Counted from the first letter of the stretch, positions 8,088-17,760 are shown. The stretch is 64,000 nucleotides of DNA from Fundidesulfovibrio soli (GCF_022808695.1 NZ_JAKZKW010000007.1:18849-82848), one strand, 5' to 3'. Notes: generated from the sequence alone by a model not told the origin. A program made the numbers and translations.

Positions 8088-9878
8088 TCAGCCCGTCTCT
8101 TCCCTGGGGGCGGCCAACAGAGCGCGCATGGTCAGGAAGCCCAGGATGGTCGAACGGTCATCGGGATCAACCACGGGCAACTGGTCCGTGCGGGACTCGA
8201 CAAAGGACATCAGGGCCTGGTGGAGGTCCTGCTCGGGCACGAGCAGCACCGGCGGGCGCGCCAGGTCGCGCACTACGAGCAGGGGATAGAGCGATTTCTC
8301 GAAGATCACGGGCCGGACGTCGCGCACGTCCAGCAGGCCGGTAATGGAGCCGTCGGCGCCGCGCACGGGGAAGGCCACGTCCTCCGTGTTGGAGACGATG
8401 TCCGACAGGGCCGCCAGGGTGGTGGATTCCTCGAGGACAACGGCCTTGCAGCGCATGAAGACGTCGCCCACGGTCAGCTGTTGGAGCGCCGCGCTGACCG
8501 CCCCGTCGCGGTGCGCCGGGGAGTCGAACTTGCTGCGCACCTGGTTCTCATAGAGGCAGAACGACCCTGAGAGCATCAGCGAGACCGCCGTGCAGAGCAT
8601 CAACGGGGCAAGCAGCACGTAACCCTGGGTAATCTCGCAGACCATGATGATCGGCCCGATGGGGGCCTTGGCCGCGCAGCCGAAAAAGGCGCTCATGCCC
8701 ACCAGCACGAAGGAGCCGGAAAGCTCCGGCCCTCCACGTCCCAGGGCTTCGCAGGCCTTGGCCGCCAGGCCCCCGGTCATGCCGCCAACGAAGAGGCCCG
8801 GCGCGAACATGCCGCCGGAGAACCCCGAACCGATTGTCATCGAGGTGGCCAGCACCTTGCCCAGCAGCAGGGCCAGCAGGGCGGCGGCGGGCAGCTTGCC
8901 CAGCACGGCCAGTTCCAGGCTGGAGTGGCTCGCCCCCAGCAGTTCGGGAAAGGCCATGCCCACGCAGCCCATGAGCAGCCCACCCAGCGCCGTACACAGG
9001 GGCAGCCCCAACCGGCCGGAAATCTTGCGGAACACCTTGTATTTGATCAGGAAGAAACTCCTGACATACAGCCAGGCGCTGCCCGCGCAAGCCAGGGCCA
9101 GCAACAGGTAGAAGGGCGCGTCCATCAGGGACATGGGCACCAGATCCATATCCTCAAGGAAAGGGGCGGTGCCCAGGAACAGGGAGCTGATCGTGTAGGC
9201 CGTGACGGAGCTGACGATTGCTGGCAGCAGGGCCTCGCCCTCGAAATCCTCCGAGTAGAGCACCTCCACGGCCGTCAGGGCGCCGCCCAGAGGGGCGTGG
9301 AAAATGGCCCCGAGCCCGGCGGCCGCTCCGGCCAGCAGCAGGATGCGGCGCTCCTTGTCCGTGAGGGACATGCGCTCGGCCACCCAGGCCCCGAAGCCCG
9401 CGCCCATGAAGGCCACGGGGCCTTCCTTGCCGGCGCTTCCGCCCGAAGCCATGGTCAGGATGGAGGTGAGCGTGCGCAGCACGGCGGTCAGCGGGCGGAT
9501 GCGCCCCCGGCCCTGGTGGAAGGCCCGGATCATGGCGTCCGTTCCGTCGGTCCCGGCGTTGGCCGCTTCCGGCGCGAACCGGCTCACGAGCCAGCCTGTG
9601 AGCGCACCCACGAAAGTGGTCATCAGGGGCAGCACCCAGGGACGCAGCAGAGTGGACTCGCCCGGGTGGCCGGTACCTCGCATGCCAGCCAGCCCGCCCT
9701 GCAACTGCCCGGTGAGCCAGTCAAGTGAATGGGAATAGCCAGCGGCCAACAGCCCGGCCACCGCGCCAACGGCCAGGAACAGGATGATCCTGCGCACGCG
9801 GCGGGAACTGATGGTCGCCCTCAGGACGGCGCGGGTCACGCCGCCAGCGGGAGAGATGTCGGATTGTTGGATGCTCAT
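8088..9878 (-). CDS. ClC-type chloride channel/antiporter with C-terminal CBS domains
   Basis: A 596-residue protein. The membrane part carries the conserved anion-path motifs 'GSAGKEGP' (with the gating glutamate, equivalent to E148 of E. coli ClcA) and 'GSGFSGGMFAPGLFVGG' (the GxFxP motif). A cytoplasmic tail of about 150 residues has two CBS-like segments ('VGDVFMRCKAVVLEE' and 'VVRDLARPPVLLVPEQD'). The family moves Cl- through the inner membrane, often in exchange for H+. I start it at the ATG at 9878; a GTG at 9929 would add 17 residues, and neither has a strong ribosome site. It is convergent with the HPP gene. Confidence 0.9.
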   Translation of the reverse strand: MSIQQSDISPAGGVTRAVLRATISSRRVRRIILFLAVGAVAGLLAAGYSHSLDWLTGQLQGGLAGMRGTGHPGESTLLRPWVLPLMTTFVGALTGWLVSRFAPEAANAGTDGTDAMIRAFHQGRGRIRPLTAVLRTLTSILTMASGGSAGKEGPVAFMGAGFGAWVAERMSLTDKERRILLLAGAAAGLGAIFHAPLGGALTAVEVLYSEDFEGEALLPAIVSSVTAYTISSLFLGTAPFLEDMDLVPMSLMDAPFYLLLALACAGSAWLYVRSFFLIKYKVFRKISGRLGLPLCTALGGLLMGCVGMAFPELLGASHSSLELAVLGKLPAAALLALLLGKVLATSMTIGSGFSGGMFAPGLFVGGMTGGLAAKACEALGRGGPELSGSFVLVGMSAFFGCAAKAPIGPIIMVCEITQGYVLLAPLMLCTAVSLMLSGSFCLYENQVRSKFDSPAHRDGAVSAALQQLTVGDVFMRCKAVVLEESTTLAALSDIVSNTEDVAFPVRGADGSITGLLDVRDVRPVIFEKSLYPLLVVRDLARPPVLLVPEQDLHQALMSFVESRTDQLPVVDPDDRSTILGFLTMRALLAAPREETG

Positions 9879-10021
9879 AGGGAACGGCCGCACTCCACCA
9901 TGTGTCCGGCGGCTTGAGGACTGTTCCACAACGCTGCGCGAATATCCAGCCCCGGCGGGTTCAGGGGACCATCGCGGGCCGCTGATCCGGGGTCAACCCC
10001 CGGAATCCGTTGGCCCCGGGA

Positions 10022-10225
10022 TCACTTCCCCGCTTCGTCCTCGCCGTCGCTGGCTTCGTTCTTCCAGTCGTCCCCCGGCTTCATGCCGATGGACTCCCAG
10101 AACATCTGGATGTTGTCGCGCCCCGTCTGCGGGATGAGCTCCGGCCGGGTGGCCTCGCTGGCGTCGTCGTTGCCGGAAGCGTCTTCGCAGCCCGAGGAGC
10201 CGCGCCTGAAATCGTCGCCGCGCAT
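10022..10225 (-). CDS. Small acidic hypothetical protein
   Basis: A 67-residue protein starting MRGDDFRRGSSG. It is supported by a near-perfect GGAGGTG ribosome site five to six bases before the ATG at 10225. It is polar and acidic, with 'IPQTGRDNIQMFWESIGMKPGDDWKNE' and an acidic tail, no cysteine cluster beyond one Cys, and no membrane segment. I do not recognise the family. It follows the ComFB gene on the same strand after a 110-base gap and may share its transcript. Confidence 0.55.
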   Translation of the reverse strand: MRGDDFRRGSSGCEDASGNDDASEATRPELIPQTGRDNIQMFWESIGMKPGDDWKNEASDGEDEAGK

Positions 10226-10335
10226 GGTTGCACCTCCGTTATCAAGAGGCCGGGGCATAGTGCGCATCGGCCCCGGGGTCAACCTCCGGGCGCGATGCCG
10301 GGCAGGCCGCAAGAATCGAAATTTGCAACAGGCAA

Positions 10336-10620
10336 CTAATATCTCGGCCGCTCCTGCACGGTGCGCAAGGAGCGCCTGATGGCGGATTCGATGTGGGAGT
10401 CCTTCACGGGCTCGGAGAGCACGATGGTGCCGAACTGCTTGTAGCGCGAGGGTAGCAGGTTCAGGGTCAGGGCGTAGATGTCCTGCACGTCCAGCGGGTC
10501 CGGCTGGTAGCCGGGCGTCTCGGAGAGCACCTTCGCCAGCAGCTTGGCGACCCGCGCCTCGTTCTTGTTGCGGATCTTGCTCACATCCACGCCGCACACG
10601 GTCAATTCGGGCTTCGACAT
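10336..10620 (-). CDS. Late competence ComFB-family protein
   Basis: A 94-residue protein matching the ComFB family (PF10719): N-terminal 'NKNEARVAKLLAKVL', then the signature 'DVQDIYALTLNLLPSRYKQFG', which resembles the family's 'D..ALALN.LPP.Y', and a C-terminal basic helix. Members in cyanobacteria have been reported as cyclic-dinucleotide receptors, which would fit the c-di-GMP genes in this window. GGAGG lies eight bases before the ATG. No competence genes are adjacent, so the name should be read as a family label only. Confidence 0.85.
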   Translation of the reverse strand: MSKPELTVCGVDVSKIRNKNEARVAKLLAKVLSETPGYQPDPLDVQDIYALTLNLLPSRYKQFGTIVLSEPVKDSHIESAIRRSLRTVQERPRY

Positions 10621-10761
10621 CCCTTACGCCTCCGTACCGGATATGTTCGCGCTCTTTAGGGGAATATACGGCAGACCCAGGGCAAACCCAAGCGTTTTCC
10701 CCAACCTTCCTTCGCGCGTTCCCTGGCAGCCGCTCCGCCGTCGCGCGCCTTCATGCGGACG

Positions 10762-10791
10762 AAAAAAGGGAGGAGCCGCAAGGCCCCTCCC
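10762..10791 (-). terminator. Intrinsic terminator of the GH-GT2/galE glycan operon
   Basis: On the minus strand GGGAGGGGCC, loop TTGC, GGCTCCTCCC is followed by TTTTTT. It lies about 35 bases past the galE stop codon and closes the long minus-strand operon that begins at 20609. Confidence 0.85.
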
Positions 10792-10825
10792 CAACTTCAG
10801 TGCTTCACGGCGCAGGCCGGACGGC

Positions 10826-11803
10826 TCAGCGCTTCTTCTCGTGCCAGTTCCAGGCCGTGCCCACGATGGTCTCGATGTCGCCGTACTGCGGCTTCCAGCC
10901 CAGCAGCTTGTATGCCTTGTCCGCGTAGGCGTAGAGGCCCGGCGGGTCGCCGGGGCGGCGCGGGCCTTCCTTCACGGGCGTGACCTTGCCCGAGACCTTC
11001 TCCACCGCGCGGATGACCTGGCGCACGGTCTGGCCGTTGCCGGTGCCCAGGTTCACGATGAGGCTCTCGTCCTTGTCCTGGAGGTATTCCAGGGCCTGGA
11101 TGTGGGCCACGGCCAGGTCCGTGACGTGGATGTAGTCGCGGATGCAGGTGCCGTCCGGGGTGTCGTAGTCCGTGCCGTAGATCTCCACATGGCCCCTGCG
11201 GCCCTGGGTGGCCTGGATCACCAGGGGGATCAGGTGGGTCTCCGGGTCGTGCTCTTCGCCGATCTCGCAGTCCGGGTCGGCCCCGGCGGCGTTGAAGTAG
11301 CGTAGGCAGGCGTGGCGGATGCCGTAGGCGTGGTCAAAGTCCCGCAGGGTCTGCTCCATCATCAGCTTGGTCCAGCCGTAGGGGTTGATGGGCTTCTGGG
11401 GATGGTCCTCGCGCAGGGGCAGCTCCGTGGGCACGCCGTAGGTGGCGCAGGTGCTGGAGAACACGATGTTCTTGCAGCCCGCGCGGCGCATGGCAGAGAG
11501 CAGCGAGAGCGTGCCCGCCACGTTGTTGCGGTAGTACTTCTCGGGGTCGGAAACGGACTCGCCCACGTAGGCGAAGGCCGCGAAGTGCAGCACGGCCAGC
11601 GGCTCGTACTGCTTGAACACCTGGTCGAGCTTCTCGCCGTCCAGGATGTCGCCCTTGATCAGCGGCCCCCACTTCACGGCCCACTCGTGGCCGTAGACCA
11701 TGTTGTCGTACGTGACGGGCTCGTACCCGGCCAGCTTGAGGGCCTTGCACGTGTGCGAGCCGATGTAGCCCGCGCCGCCCGTCACCAGGATGTTGCCTTT
11801 CAT
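10826..11803 (-). CDS. galE: UDP-glucose 4-epimerase
   Basis: A 325-residue extended short-chain dehydrogenase. It has the Rossmann NAD motif 'GGAGYIGSHT' at residues 8-17, 'SSTCATYG' with the catalytic Ser/Thr, and the YxxxK pair in 'PYGWTKLMMEQ'. 'GNGQTVRQVI' and 'RRPGDPPGLYA' are typical GalE C-terminal segments. It interconverts UDP-glucose and UDP-galactose in the cytoplasm, supplying donors for glycan synthesis. It is the last gene of the operon, its start overlapping the stop of the glycoside hydrolase gene (ATGA), which ties it to that pathway. Confidence 0.95.
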   Translation of the reverse strand: MKGNILVTGGAGYIGSHTCKALKLAGYEPVTYDNMVYGHEWAVKWGPLIKGDILDGEKLDQVFKQYEPLAVLHFAAFAYVGESVSDPEKYYRNNVAGTLSLLSAMRRAGCKNIVFSSTCATYGVPTELPLREDHPQKPINPYGWTKLMMEQTLRDFDHAYGIRHACLRYFNAAGADPDCEIGEEHDPETHLIPLVIQATQGRRGHVEIYGTDYDTPDGTCIRDYIHVTDLAVAHIQALEYLQDKDESLIVNLGTGNGQTVRQVIRAVEKVSGKVTPVKEGPRRPGDPPGLYAYADKAYKLLGWKPQYGDIETIVGTAWNWHEKKR

Positions 11804-13809
11804 TGCGTGGCTCCCGCGTTATCCTCGGCCTGGCCGAGCACGACCTCGCGCCCGGTCCAGGTCATGGTCAGTTCCCGGTAGAAATTCGTCGCCCGGATGG
11901 AGAGGGCCACCTTTTGGCCCGGCTCCAGCTTCTCCACGCCCAGCAGCTTCGCGGGCAGGAGCCCCTCCACCTGGATGTGCGGCAGGGGCTTGTCCAGCGC
12001 CTGGACCAACTCCTTGCCCTGCTCCGGGCCGAGGCGCTCCACGGGCTTGCCGTCCTCGTAGCGCCAGAGCTGGGCCGTGATCTCGTAGCGGCCCGGCCAG
12101 ACGCTGTGCGGCCTGGGCGCCAGGTGCACCCCGAAGCTGCGCAGCCCGGCGCCCGCATCGGCACTTATAATGATTTGGTAGGTTTCGCTCAAGGGGAACT
12201 CGCCCTGATAGTCCAGCAGGGTGAGGTCCACGTAGTTGCCCGCGATGTTCACGAAATACAGGCCCTCCGGCCCCCAGGCCAGGTGGAAGTCCCCGAAGGG
12301 CACGTAGGGCTTGGGCGCGGCGAAGCCGAGCAGGCGGGTGCCGCGCTTGTCCGGCCAGTCCAGCAGGGAGCCGTCCGTGACGCTCTTGGGCGCGGGCGTA
12401 CGCAGGACCACAGTCTCCAGCCCCTTGTCCGGCGCGCGCTCCCAGCGGCTGGCCGCGTGGATGGCCGGAACGGCCGCGTTGGTCCTGGTGAAGGCTTCGG
12501 TGAGCAACTCGTAGGGCTTGTCGTGGATGTCCACCAGGCCCATGTTGAAGTCCTCGCCGTCGCTGCGCCCGCCCGTGGGCTCGTCCGAGAACTGGAACCA
12601 GTGCACGGCCGCCACGTTGGGAAAGGATGCGAAGTTGCGCATGGCCGCCGAGGCTCCTGCGGCGCGCTGGGCCTGCGTCTTCACGTGCATGAGGTGGCCG
12701 TTGTTCACGTTGCCGCTGCGGTTCTCCTCAGCGGCGAAGAAGAACTCCGAGATGAGCACCGGCGCGGGGCTCAGCTCGCGCAGGCCCTCGAAGTAATACG
12801 GGGCCACCCAGCCGTCCTCGCAGTCCACGTTGTAGTTGGTGGAGAGCACGTCCACGAAGCCGCGCTGCGCCAGCACCGCGTCCTGGTTGTAGTAGAGCGG
12901 CAGCCTGTCGCCCACCACCAGGGCCTTGGGGTCGGCCTTGCGCATGGCCAGGAAGGCAAGCTCGTAATAGCGCCGGGCGATCTGGTAGGTGAACTCCCCG
13001 ATGATCTTGATGCCGCCGCCCCCCGGGCGCAGCTTGAGGGCCGCCCCGCTCTCCTTGAGCTGCTCGAAGCTGTCGAAGCCGGGCGCGGGCACGAAGTCCG
13101 CCAGCAGCTTCTCCCACTTGCCCTCGTAGCGATCGTAAAGCAGCCGCCACAGCTCCCGCTTGGAGGAGAAGGCCCAGCCCCGCTCCAGGTGCCACAGGAA
13201 CAGGGGCGCGTTCCACCAGCCCACCTCGTTGTCCGTGAAGTAGCCCAGCACGCGGGGATTGTCCTTGTAGGGGGCGGAGATCTCGACGGCCACCTCGTCG
13301 GCGGTGGGCTGCATGGCCGGGTCGAAGATGTCGTACCAGTGCAGCTTGGAGTTCCGGCCCAGGTCGATCTCCGGGATGATCGGCAAGCTCATGTCCAGGG
13401 TCGGGTCGGACCAGCCCCCGGCGGTGTTGAAGCCCCAGGAGGTCAGGCGCGACTGCGCGGCCGCGGCCCAGGATTTTTTGTCGGGATAGGTATGGGCGAA
13501 GTAGTAGGCCTGGTTCGCCTGGGCCTTTGCGTCGTTTGAGCCGGGGTGGATGGTGTTCACGCCCAGGGAGAAGAACTGGGCGCGCTCGGGAGTGAGCAGC
13601 CATTTGACGCCGTTTGCGTCGGTGGTGGTGGACCAGCCCCGGGCGTGGGAGAGGGACGGGACAAGGAGAAGAATGAAGAGCAGAGGCAGGAGGCACAGAG
13701 GCCTCCGGCGGCCAGAGAGGGCGCTGCCCTCTCTGAACTCTCCCGCCGAGGGGATGATCCCCCTGGACCCCGCAATTTGGACGGAATTGTATCGAGCGTA
13801 TGGAGTCAT
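11800..13809 (-). CDS. Secreted clan GH-A glycoside hydrolase (agarase/beta-galactosidase-like)
   Basis: A 669-residue protein. A hydrophobic signal (residues about 37-54, ending SHARG) precedes a TIM-barrel hydrolase with the acid/base Asn-Glu pair in 'GYFTDNEVGWW' (E195) and a nucleophile candidate in 'VLISEFFFAAEEN' (E355), as in GH42/GH50-type enzymes. The C-terminal 200 residues look like beta-sandwich modules. It is predicted to trim or rearrange the exported polymer in the periplasm. The only canonical start in frame is the ATG at 13809, with no visible Shine-Dalgarno, and codons 13-36 lie inside repeat copy C, so the N-terminus was apparently supplied or replaced by the repeat. Exact GH family and substrate are unknown. 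Confidence 0.78.
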   Translation of the reverse strand: MTPYARYNSVQIAGSRGIIPSAGEFREGSALSGRRRPLCLLPLLFILLLVPSLSHARGWSTTTDANGVKWLLTPERAQFFSLGVNTIHPGSNDAKAQANQAYYFAHTYPDKKSWAAAAQSRLTSWGFNTAGGWSDPTLDMSLPIIPEIDLGRNSKLHWYDIFDPAMQPTADEVAVEISAPYKDNPRVLGYFTDNEVGWWNAPLFLWHLERGWAFSSKRELWRLLYDRYEGKWEKLLADFVPAPGFDSFEQLKESGAALKLRPGGGGIKIIGEFTYQIARRYYELAFLAMRKADPKALVVGDRLPLYYNQDAVLAQRGFVDVLSTNYNVDCEDGWVAPYYFEGLRELSPAPVLISEFFFAAEENRSGNVNNGHLMHVKTQAQRAAGASAAMRNFASFPNVAAVHWFQFSDEPTGGRSDGEDFNMGLVDIHDKPYELLTEAFTRTNAAVPAIHAASRWERAPDKGLETVVLRTPAPKSVTDGSLLDWPDKRGTRLLGFAAPKPYVPFGDFHLAWGPEGLYFVNIAGNYVDLTLLDYQGEFPLSETYQIIISADAGAGLRSFGVHLAPRPHSVWPGRYEITAQLWRYEDGKPVERLGPEQGKELVQALDKPLPHIQVEGLLPAKLLGVEKLEPGQKVALSIRATNFYRELTMTWTGREVVLGQAEDNAGATQ
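13701..13773 (+). repeat. Intergenic-type hairpin repeat, copy C, inside a coding start
   Basis: GCCTCCGGCGGCC is followed by two stems: AGAGAGGGC/GCCCTCTCT and AGGGGATGATCCCCCT. The composite resembles copy D2. It overlaps the first codons of the minus-strand glycoside hydrolase, directly upstream of its signal-peptide core. Confidence 0.7.
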
Positions 13810-14055
13810 GATTTCGTGTTCAGTATGATTTGGGTGAGAAAAGCTACGCCAGAGTGACCCCCAGCCGCACCCGGTAGCCTACCTGCCAGGGAACGATGGA
13901 TGCACCCAAGACGCGGCGCACGGTGCCAATCAGGGCGATCAGGCCCAGGGCCGCCTCGTCCGCACTGGCGGCCGGCAGGCGAGCGCCCCGCCCAGGCCGC
14001 GCGACAGGCCCACCCTTCGGCAAGGTCGGTCCCTGCGCACTCCCCGGGGGCGGGC
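13810..14055. other. 246-base gap inside the glycan operon
   Basis: Between the glycosyltransferase stop and the hydrolase ATG there is no gene I can support. The minus strand holds a short open frame (about 60 codons, ending VRLGVTLA before TAG at 13855) without a good start or ribosome site. It could be the tail of a lost gene. No promoter is obvious. Confidence 0.4.
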
Positions 14056-15237
14056 CTACTCAGTCGCCTCGGCCAGCAGCTTGGCCAGCACCTTGTCCGA
14101 ATCGAACCAGTCCTCCGCGAACGTGCGGGCGGCGGCCGAGTGCTTGTCCCAGTCCGACCGGACGTCTTCGATCCCGGCCAGGGCCTCCTCCTCGGTGGAG
14201 AAGGCCAGCACGCCCTCGCCCGTGGGCATGAACGAGCTGAAGCCCGTGTCCTGCACCACGCAGGGCCGCCCGGCGGCCAGGTAGCAGGCGCTGCGGCAGC
14301 TGAACCAGCCGCTGCGCGAAGCCACGTAGGCGTTCTTGGCCATGCTGAACTCGGCGAAGCTGTCCCAGATGTAGTCGCGGTAGAGCCACGGCGTGGTGGA
14401 CTTGGCGAAGCCGTCCTCCAGCTTCCAGCCCTTCTCCATGAGCATCTCGCGCGGGGGCCTGCCCTGCCCCAGGGCCAGCTCCAGGGTGGCGGAGGTCTTC
14501 CGCGGCAGGTCGATGAAGCGGGAGAACTCCATGTTCTTGCCCCCGTACTTCACGCCGCCGATCACCGGGCCGGACTCCGTGGGCTGCCAGGAGAGCACCG
14601 TGGTGAAGGCCTCGCCCGCGGGCTTGCGCGGGGGCGTCCAGCAGTCCATCACGATGGGCTGGCGCGTGGGACGCCAGTCGAACACGCCCTTGGGGATGAT
14701 GCAGTCCGCCCCGCCGAAGTTCTCGGCGAAGCTGAAGAAACGGTCGTGCATCTTCATGTGGTCGATGTTCTTGCGGTCCTTCTCCGAAGCGGTGCCCGCC
14801 AGATAATCCGGGATGCCCGCCTGGGTGTACATGGGGTCGGAGTCGATGAGCACCTTCACCGGGATGGTCTGGTACTCCTCGCGCATCCACAGCGTGGTGG
14901 AGATGTTGAACACCACGTCCGCCCGCTTGACCACGTCGGCCAGCTGCTCGCGGCTCAGGCCGTGGAAGTTGTCGCCGGGGTCGCGCACGCAGAAGCGCTT
15001 GGCCAAGTCCGGGTCAAGGGCGGCCATATAGTCCGTGAGGTACTTGATATGATAGGAGTAGTCTTCAGTGAAGGTCACGTTGAACGGGTCGTAGGCCCAG
15101 CCTCCGGTGTCCTCCAGGTAGTAGACGTCGTGCCCGAGCTTGTGGAAGCCGTGCAGGTACTGGATGTAGTCCCACGCGACGCCGCCCAGCGGATAGGTGC
15201 ATGCCAGGCCGGAGACGATGACGGTGCGTTTTTTCAT
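14056..15237 (-). CDS. Glycosyltransferase (GT-B-like) of the glycan operon
   Basis: A 393-residue protein starting MKKRTVIVSG. The start at 15237 overlaps the stop of the preceding lipoprotein gene (ATGA), which decides it against a longer open frame. The N-lobe has 'YPLGGVAWDYIQYLHGFHKLGHDVYYLEDTG', a glycine-rich start like that of GT-B enzymes. The C-lobe has 'SRSGWFSCRSACYLAAGRPCVVQDTG' and 'VLAFSTEEEALAGI', the usual donor-binding and terminal segments of GT4-type enzymes. It is cytoplasmic, with no signal peptide. Substrates are not readable. By context it contributes a sugar to the polymer or lipid acceptor handled by this operon. Confidence 0.75.
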   Translation of the reverse strand: MKKRTVIVSGLACTYPLGGVAWDYIQYLHGFHKLGHDVYYLEDTGGWAYDPFNVTFTEDYSYHIKYLTDYMAALDPDLAKRFCVRDPGDNFHGLSREQLADVVKRADVVFNISTTLWMREEYQTIPVKVLIDSDPMYTQAGIPDYLAGTASEKDRKNIDHMKMHDRFFSFAENFGGADCIIPKGVFDWRPTRQPIVMDCWTPPRKPAGEAFTTVLSWQPTESGPVIGGVKYGGKNMEFSRFIDLPRKTSATLELALGQGRPPREMLMEKGWKLEDGFAKSTTPWLYRDYIWDSFAEFSMAKNAYVASRSGWFSCRSACYLAAGRPCVVQDTGFSSFMPTGEGVLAFSTEEEALAGIEDVRSDWDKHSAAARTFAEDWFDSDKVLAKLLAEATE

Positions 15238-15905
15238 GGTGCGAAGCGGCTCCGATGGTGTTTTGGGGATGAGTGGATTTCCGTGACGTTGGCCTTGTCG
15301 TCCACTTCCAGCATCACGTCGGCCTTGCGCCCGATGTAGGCGTCCATGGCGGCGGCGAAGAAGGGCATGGCCTTCTCCAGGCTGGAGGACCCGCCCTTGC
15401 TGAACACGCGAACGCTCCAGACCACGTGCTTGGGGTCGTTGGCCTTGTAGCGGGCGTAGTCCACCGCCTCCAGGGAGATCCAGCGGCTGAACACGCGCTC
15501 CATGCTCTCCCCCGCGCCGAAACGGTTCGGCGAGAGAAAGAACCCCAACTGCGGCGCGCCCTGGAAGCCGCCCATCGGGATGGGCGGGCTCAGGATAATC
15601 TCCTTCACGCCGAACTCCACGTAGATGCCCAGGTCGGCCGTGTCCACGCCGGAAGCCTTGGTGTAGCCCCTGGCCAGGAGCAGGCTGTCCAGCGCGGCGG
15701 CGACGAGCCTGAATTTCGGGTCCTCGGCCCTGGTCTCCATGATGCCCGGCAGGATCACGTAACTCCTGCCGTACTCCACGCGCTCGGCGTTGGCCTCCAG
15801 GCGCATGGTGTACTTCGAGGAGCCGCAGCCCGCCAGCAGCGCCGCGCACAGCACGGCTGCGAGCGGCGCGAGGATGCGTCGGAAGGCTCGGGGTTCCGGG
15901 GGCAT
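15234..15905 (-). CDS. DUF4136-like lipoprotein
   Basis: A 223-residue protein with an N-terminal signal and lipobox 'LLAGC' (Cys at about residue 27). The mature part ('YVILPGIMETRAEDPKF', 'LDSLLLARGYTKASGVDTADLGIYVEF') resembles the DUF4136 lipoprotein family, in which a small alpha/beta domain is tethered to the outer membrane. It follows the ABC exporter gene by eight bases and overlaps the glycosyltransferase gene. This arrangement suggests a periplasmic or outer-membrane accessory for export or modification of the glycan. The name rests on motif resemblance only. Confidence 0.7.
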   Translation of the reverse strand: MPPEPRAFRRILAPLAAVLCAALLAGCGSSKYTMRLEANAERVEYGRSYVILPGIMETRAEDPKFRLVAAALDSLLLARGYTKASGVDTADLGIYVEFGVKEIILSPPIPMGGFQGAPQLGFFLSPNRFGAGESMERVFSRWISLEAVDYARYKANDPKHVVWSVRVFSKGGSSSLEKAMPFFAAAMDAYIGRKADVMLEVDDKANVTEIHSSPKHHRSRFAP

Positions 15906-15913
15906 GGGCGAGC

Positions 15914-17725
15914 CTAGAAGGCGTCTTCCGCCGGCTGGGCGGGCTTGCCGCGTTCCTTGAGGGGGGCGAACTGCAGGCTGTGCAGGCGGGCGAACTCCCC
16001 GCCTTTGTCCAGCAGCTCCTGGAAGGTGCCCATCTCCCAGACCTTCTTGTCCTTGATGACCAGGATCAGGTCAGCCCGGCGCATCATGGAGAGGCGGTGG
16101 GCGATGACGAAGGTGGTGCGGTTTTCCATCAGCCGGTCCAGGCTTTCCATGATGAGCGCCTCGGTGCCGGCGTCCAGGGCGGAGGTGGGCTCGTCCAGGA
16201 TGAGCAGGGGCGCGTTCTTGAGCAGGGCCCTGGCGATGGAGATGCGCTGGCGCTGGCCGCCCGACAGGTTGGAGCCGCGCTCGTCGAGCTTGGTGTCGTA
16301 GCCTTCAGGCATGGACTCGATGAACTCGTGGGCGTTGGCCAGCGTGGCGGCGCGGACCACCTCCTCACGGGTGGCGGTGCGCTTGCCGTAGGCGATGTTG
16401 TCGTGGACGCTCATGGGGAAGAGGTGCGTGTCCTGCAGCACGATGGCGATCTGCTGGCGCAGGCTCTTGAGCGTGACGGACCTGAGATCCTGCCCGTCGA
16501 TTGTGATGGCGCCCTTCTGCGGGTCGTAGAAGCGCAGCAGCAGGCTGATGAGCGAGGTCTTGCCCGCGCCGGTCTGCCCCACCACGGCCACGGTGGAGCC
16601 GCCCGGGCAGGAGAAGGAAACGTCGCCCAGCACCGGGCGTGCCGGGTCGTAGCCGAAGGTCACGTCCGAGAACTCCACCCGGCCGGAGGTGATCTCCAGG
16701 GGCTTGGCGTCGGGGGCCTCGGGCACGGACTTGTCCTCTTCCAGCACGTCCAGCACGCGCCGGGCCTGGGCCAGGGAGCCACGGATGGCGCCCATGGTGT
16801 TGGCGATGGAGTTGAGCGGCGTGTAGAGCGAGGCCAGGTAGCCCAGGAAGATGAGCAGCTCGCCCGTGGTGAGCGTGCCTTCCAGCACGTGGCGCGCGCC
16901 CACGTAGAGCACGTAGGACGTTCCGGCGGCGGTGATTGCCCCGATGATCCAGCCGTAGGCGGTCTGGAGGGAATAGAGCGAGAGCTTGCGGTCGAAGCTG
17001 TGGCGCGACTCGGCCACGAAGCGCCTGCGCTCCTCGTCCTCGCGGGCGAAGGCCTGCACCAGGGAGATGGAGTTGAAGATGTTCTCCACCGTGGAATAGA
17101 CCTGAGACTCCTTCATGTGGGTCTCGTAGGTCAGGTTGCCGATCTTCTTGGTCACCGAGGCGATGGCCAGGATCAACAGCGGCACCACGGCCATGGCGTA
17201 GAGCGTCAGCTCCCAGTCGATGCCCAGGAGCACGAAGAACATGCCGCCCAGCAGCACCAGGCTGGTCAGGGTGGTGAACACCCCGTTCATGAGCAGGGTC
17301 TGCACCGAGTAGGTGTCGCCCATGAGCCTGTAGAGCAGGTCGCCCGTGGGGCGGGTCTGGTGGAACAGCAGGGACTGGCGCTGCAGGTGGTCGAACAGCT
17401 CGCAGCGGAAGTCCTGCACCATGTCCTGGCCCATGCGGATGGTCAGGTAGTTGTTGGCCAGCTGCACGAAGCCCACCAGGAAGTGGATGCCCACCAGGGA
17501 CAAGGCCACGATGGCAAGCTGCGCGCTGCTGGAGACCACGTCCGGCGAGAGGGTGTAGCCCCAGAATTCGAGCGGCTGGTGCGCGATGATCTGGTCCACG
17601 CAGATTTTCAGGGGCCAGGGCTTGAGCAGCTCCAGGGCGCTCTGCACGCCCACCAGGGCCAGGCAGAACAGAAACAGGAGCTTGTAGGGCCCGAGATATC
17701 CCAGAAGTTTCAGGAAAACGGCCAT
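15914..17725 (-). CDS. ABC exporter, fused membrane and ATPase domains
   Basis: A 603-residue half-transporter of the MsbA/exporter type: six transmembrane helices over residues 1-310, then an ATPase with Walker A 'GQTGAGKTS', Q-loop 'QDTHLFP', signature '[15 protein letters not shown]', Walker B '[12 protein letters not shown]' and H-loop 'IAHRLS'. It should work as a homodimer in the inner membrane and export a lipid-linked or oligomeric glycan, comparable to NdvA/ChvA or MsbA. I start it at ATG 17725 (MAVFLKLL). An upstream ATG at 17776 lies in the loop of a perfect hairpin and would add a non-membrane-like tail. Neither ATG has a convincing site. Confidence 0.9.
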   Translation of the reverse strand: MAVFLKLLGYLGPYKLLFLFCLALVGVQSALELLKPWPLKICVDQIIAHQPLEFWGYTLSPDVVSSSAQLAIVALSLVGIHFLVGFVQLANNYLTIRMGQDMVQDFRCELFDHLQRQSLLFHQTRPTGDLLYRLMGDTYSVQTLLMNGVFTTLTSLVLLGGMFFVLLGIDWELTLYAMAVVPLLILAIASVTKKIGNLTYETHMKESQVYSTVENIFNSISLVQAFAREDEERRRFVAESRHSFDRKLSLYSLQTAYGWIIGAITAAGTSYVLYVGARHVLEGTLTTGELLIFLGYLASLYTPLNSIANTMGAIRGSLAQARRVLDVLEEDKSVPEAPDAKPLEITSGRVEFSDVTFGYDPARPVLGDVSFSCPGGSTVAVVGQTGAGKTSLISLLLRFYDPQKGAITIDGQDLRSVTLKSLRQQIAIVLQDTHLFPMSVHDNIAYGKRTATREEVVRAATLANAHEFIESMPEGYDTKLDERGSNLSGGQRQRISIARALLKNAPLLILDEPTSALDAGTEALIMESLDRLMENRTTFVIAHRLSMMRRADLILVIKDKKVWEMGTFQELLDKGGEFARLHSLQFAPLKERGKPAQPAEDAF

Positions 17726-17760
17726 ATATGTATGTCGGGAGGTTGGGGTTGACCGCATGC

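Noticed and set aside
15980-17752. Long plus-strand frame opposite the ABC exporter
   Set aside because: Composition is typical of an antisense shadow (His/Gln/Glu-rich), and the minus strand encodes a complete ABC protein with all motifs.
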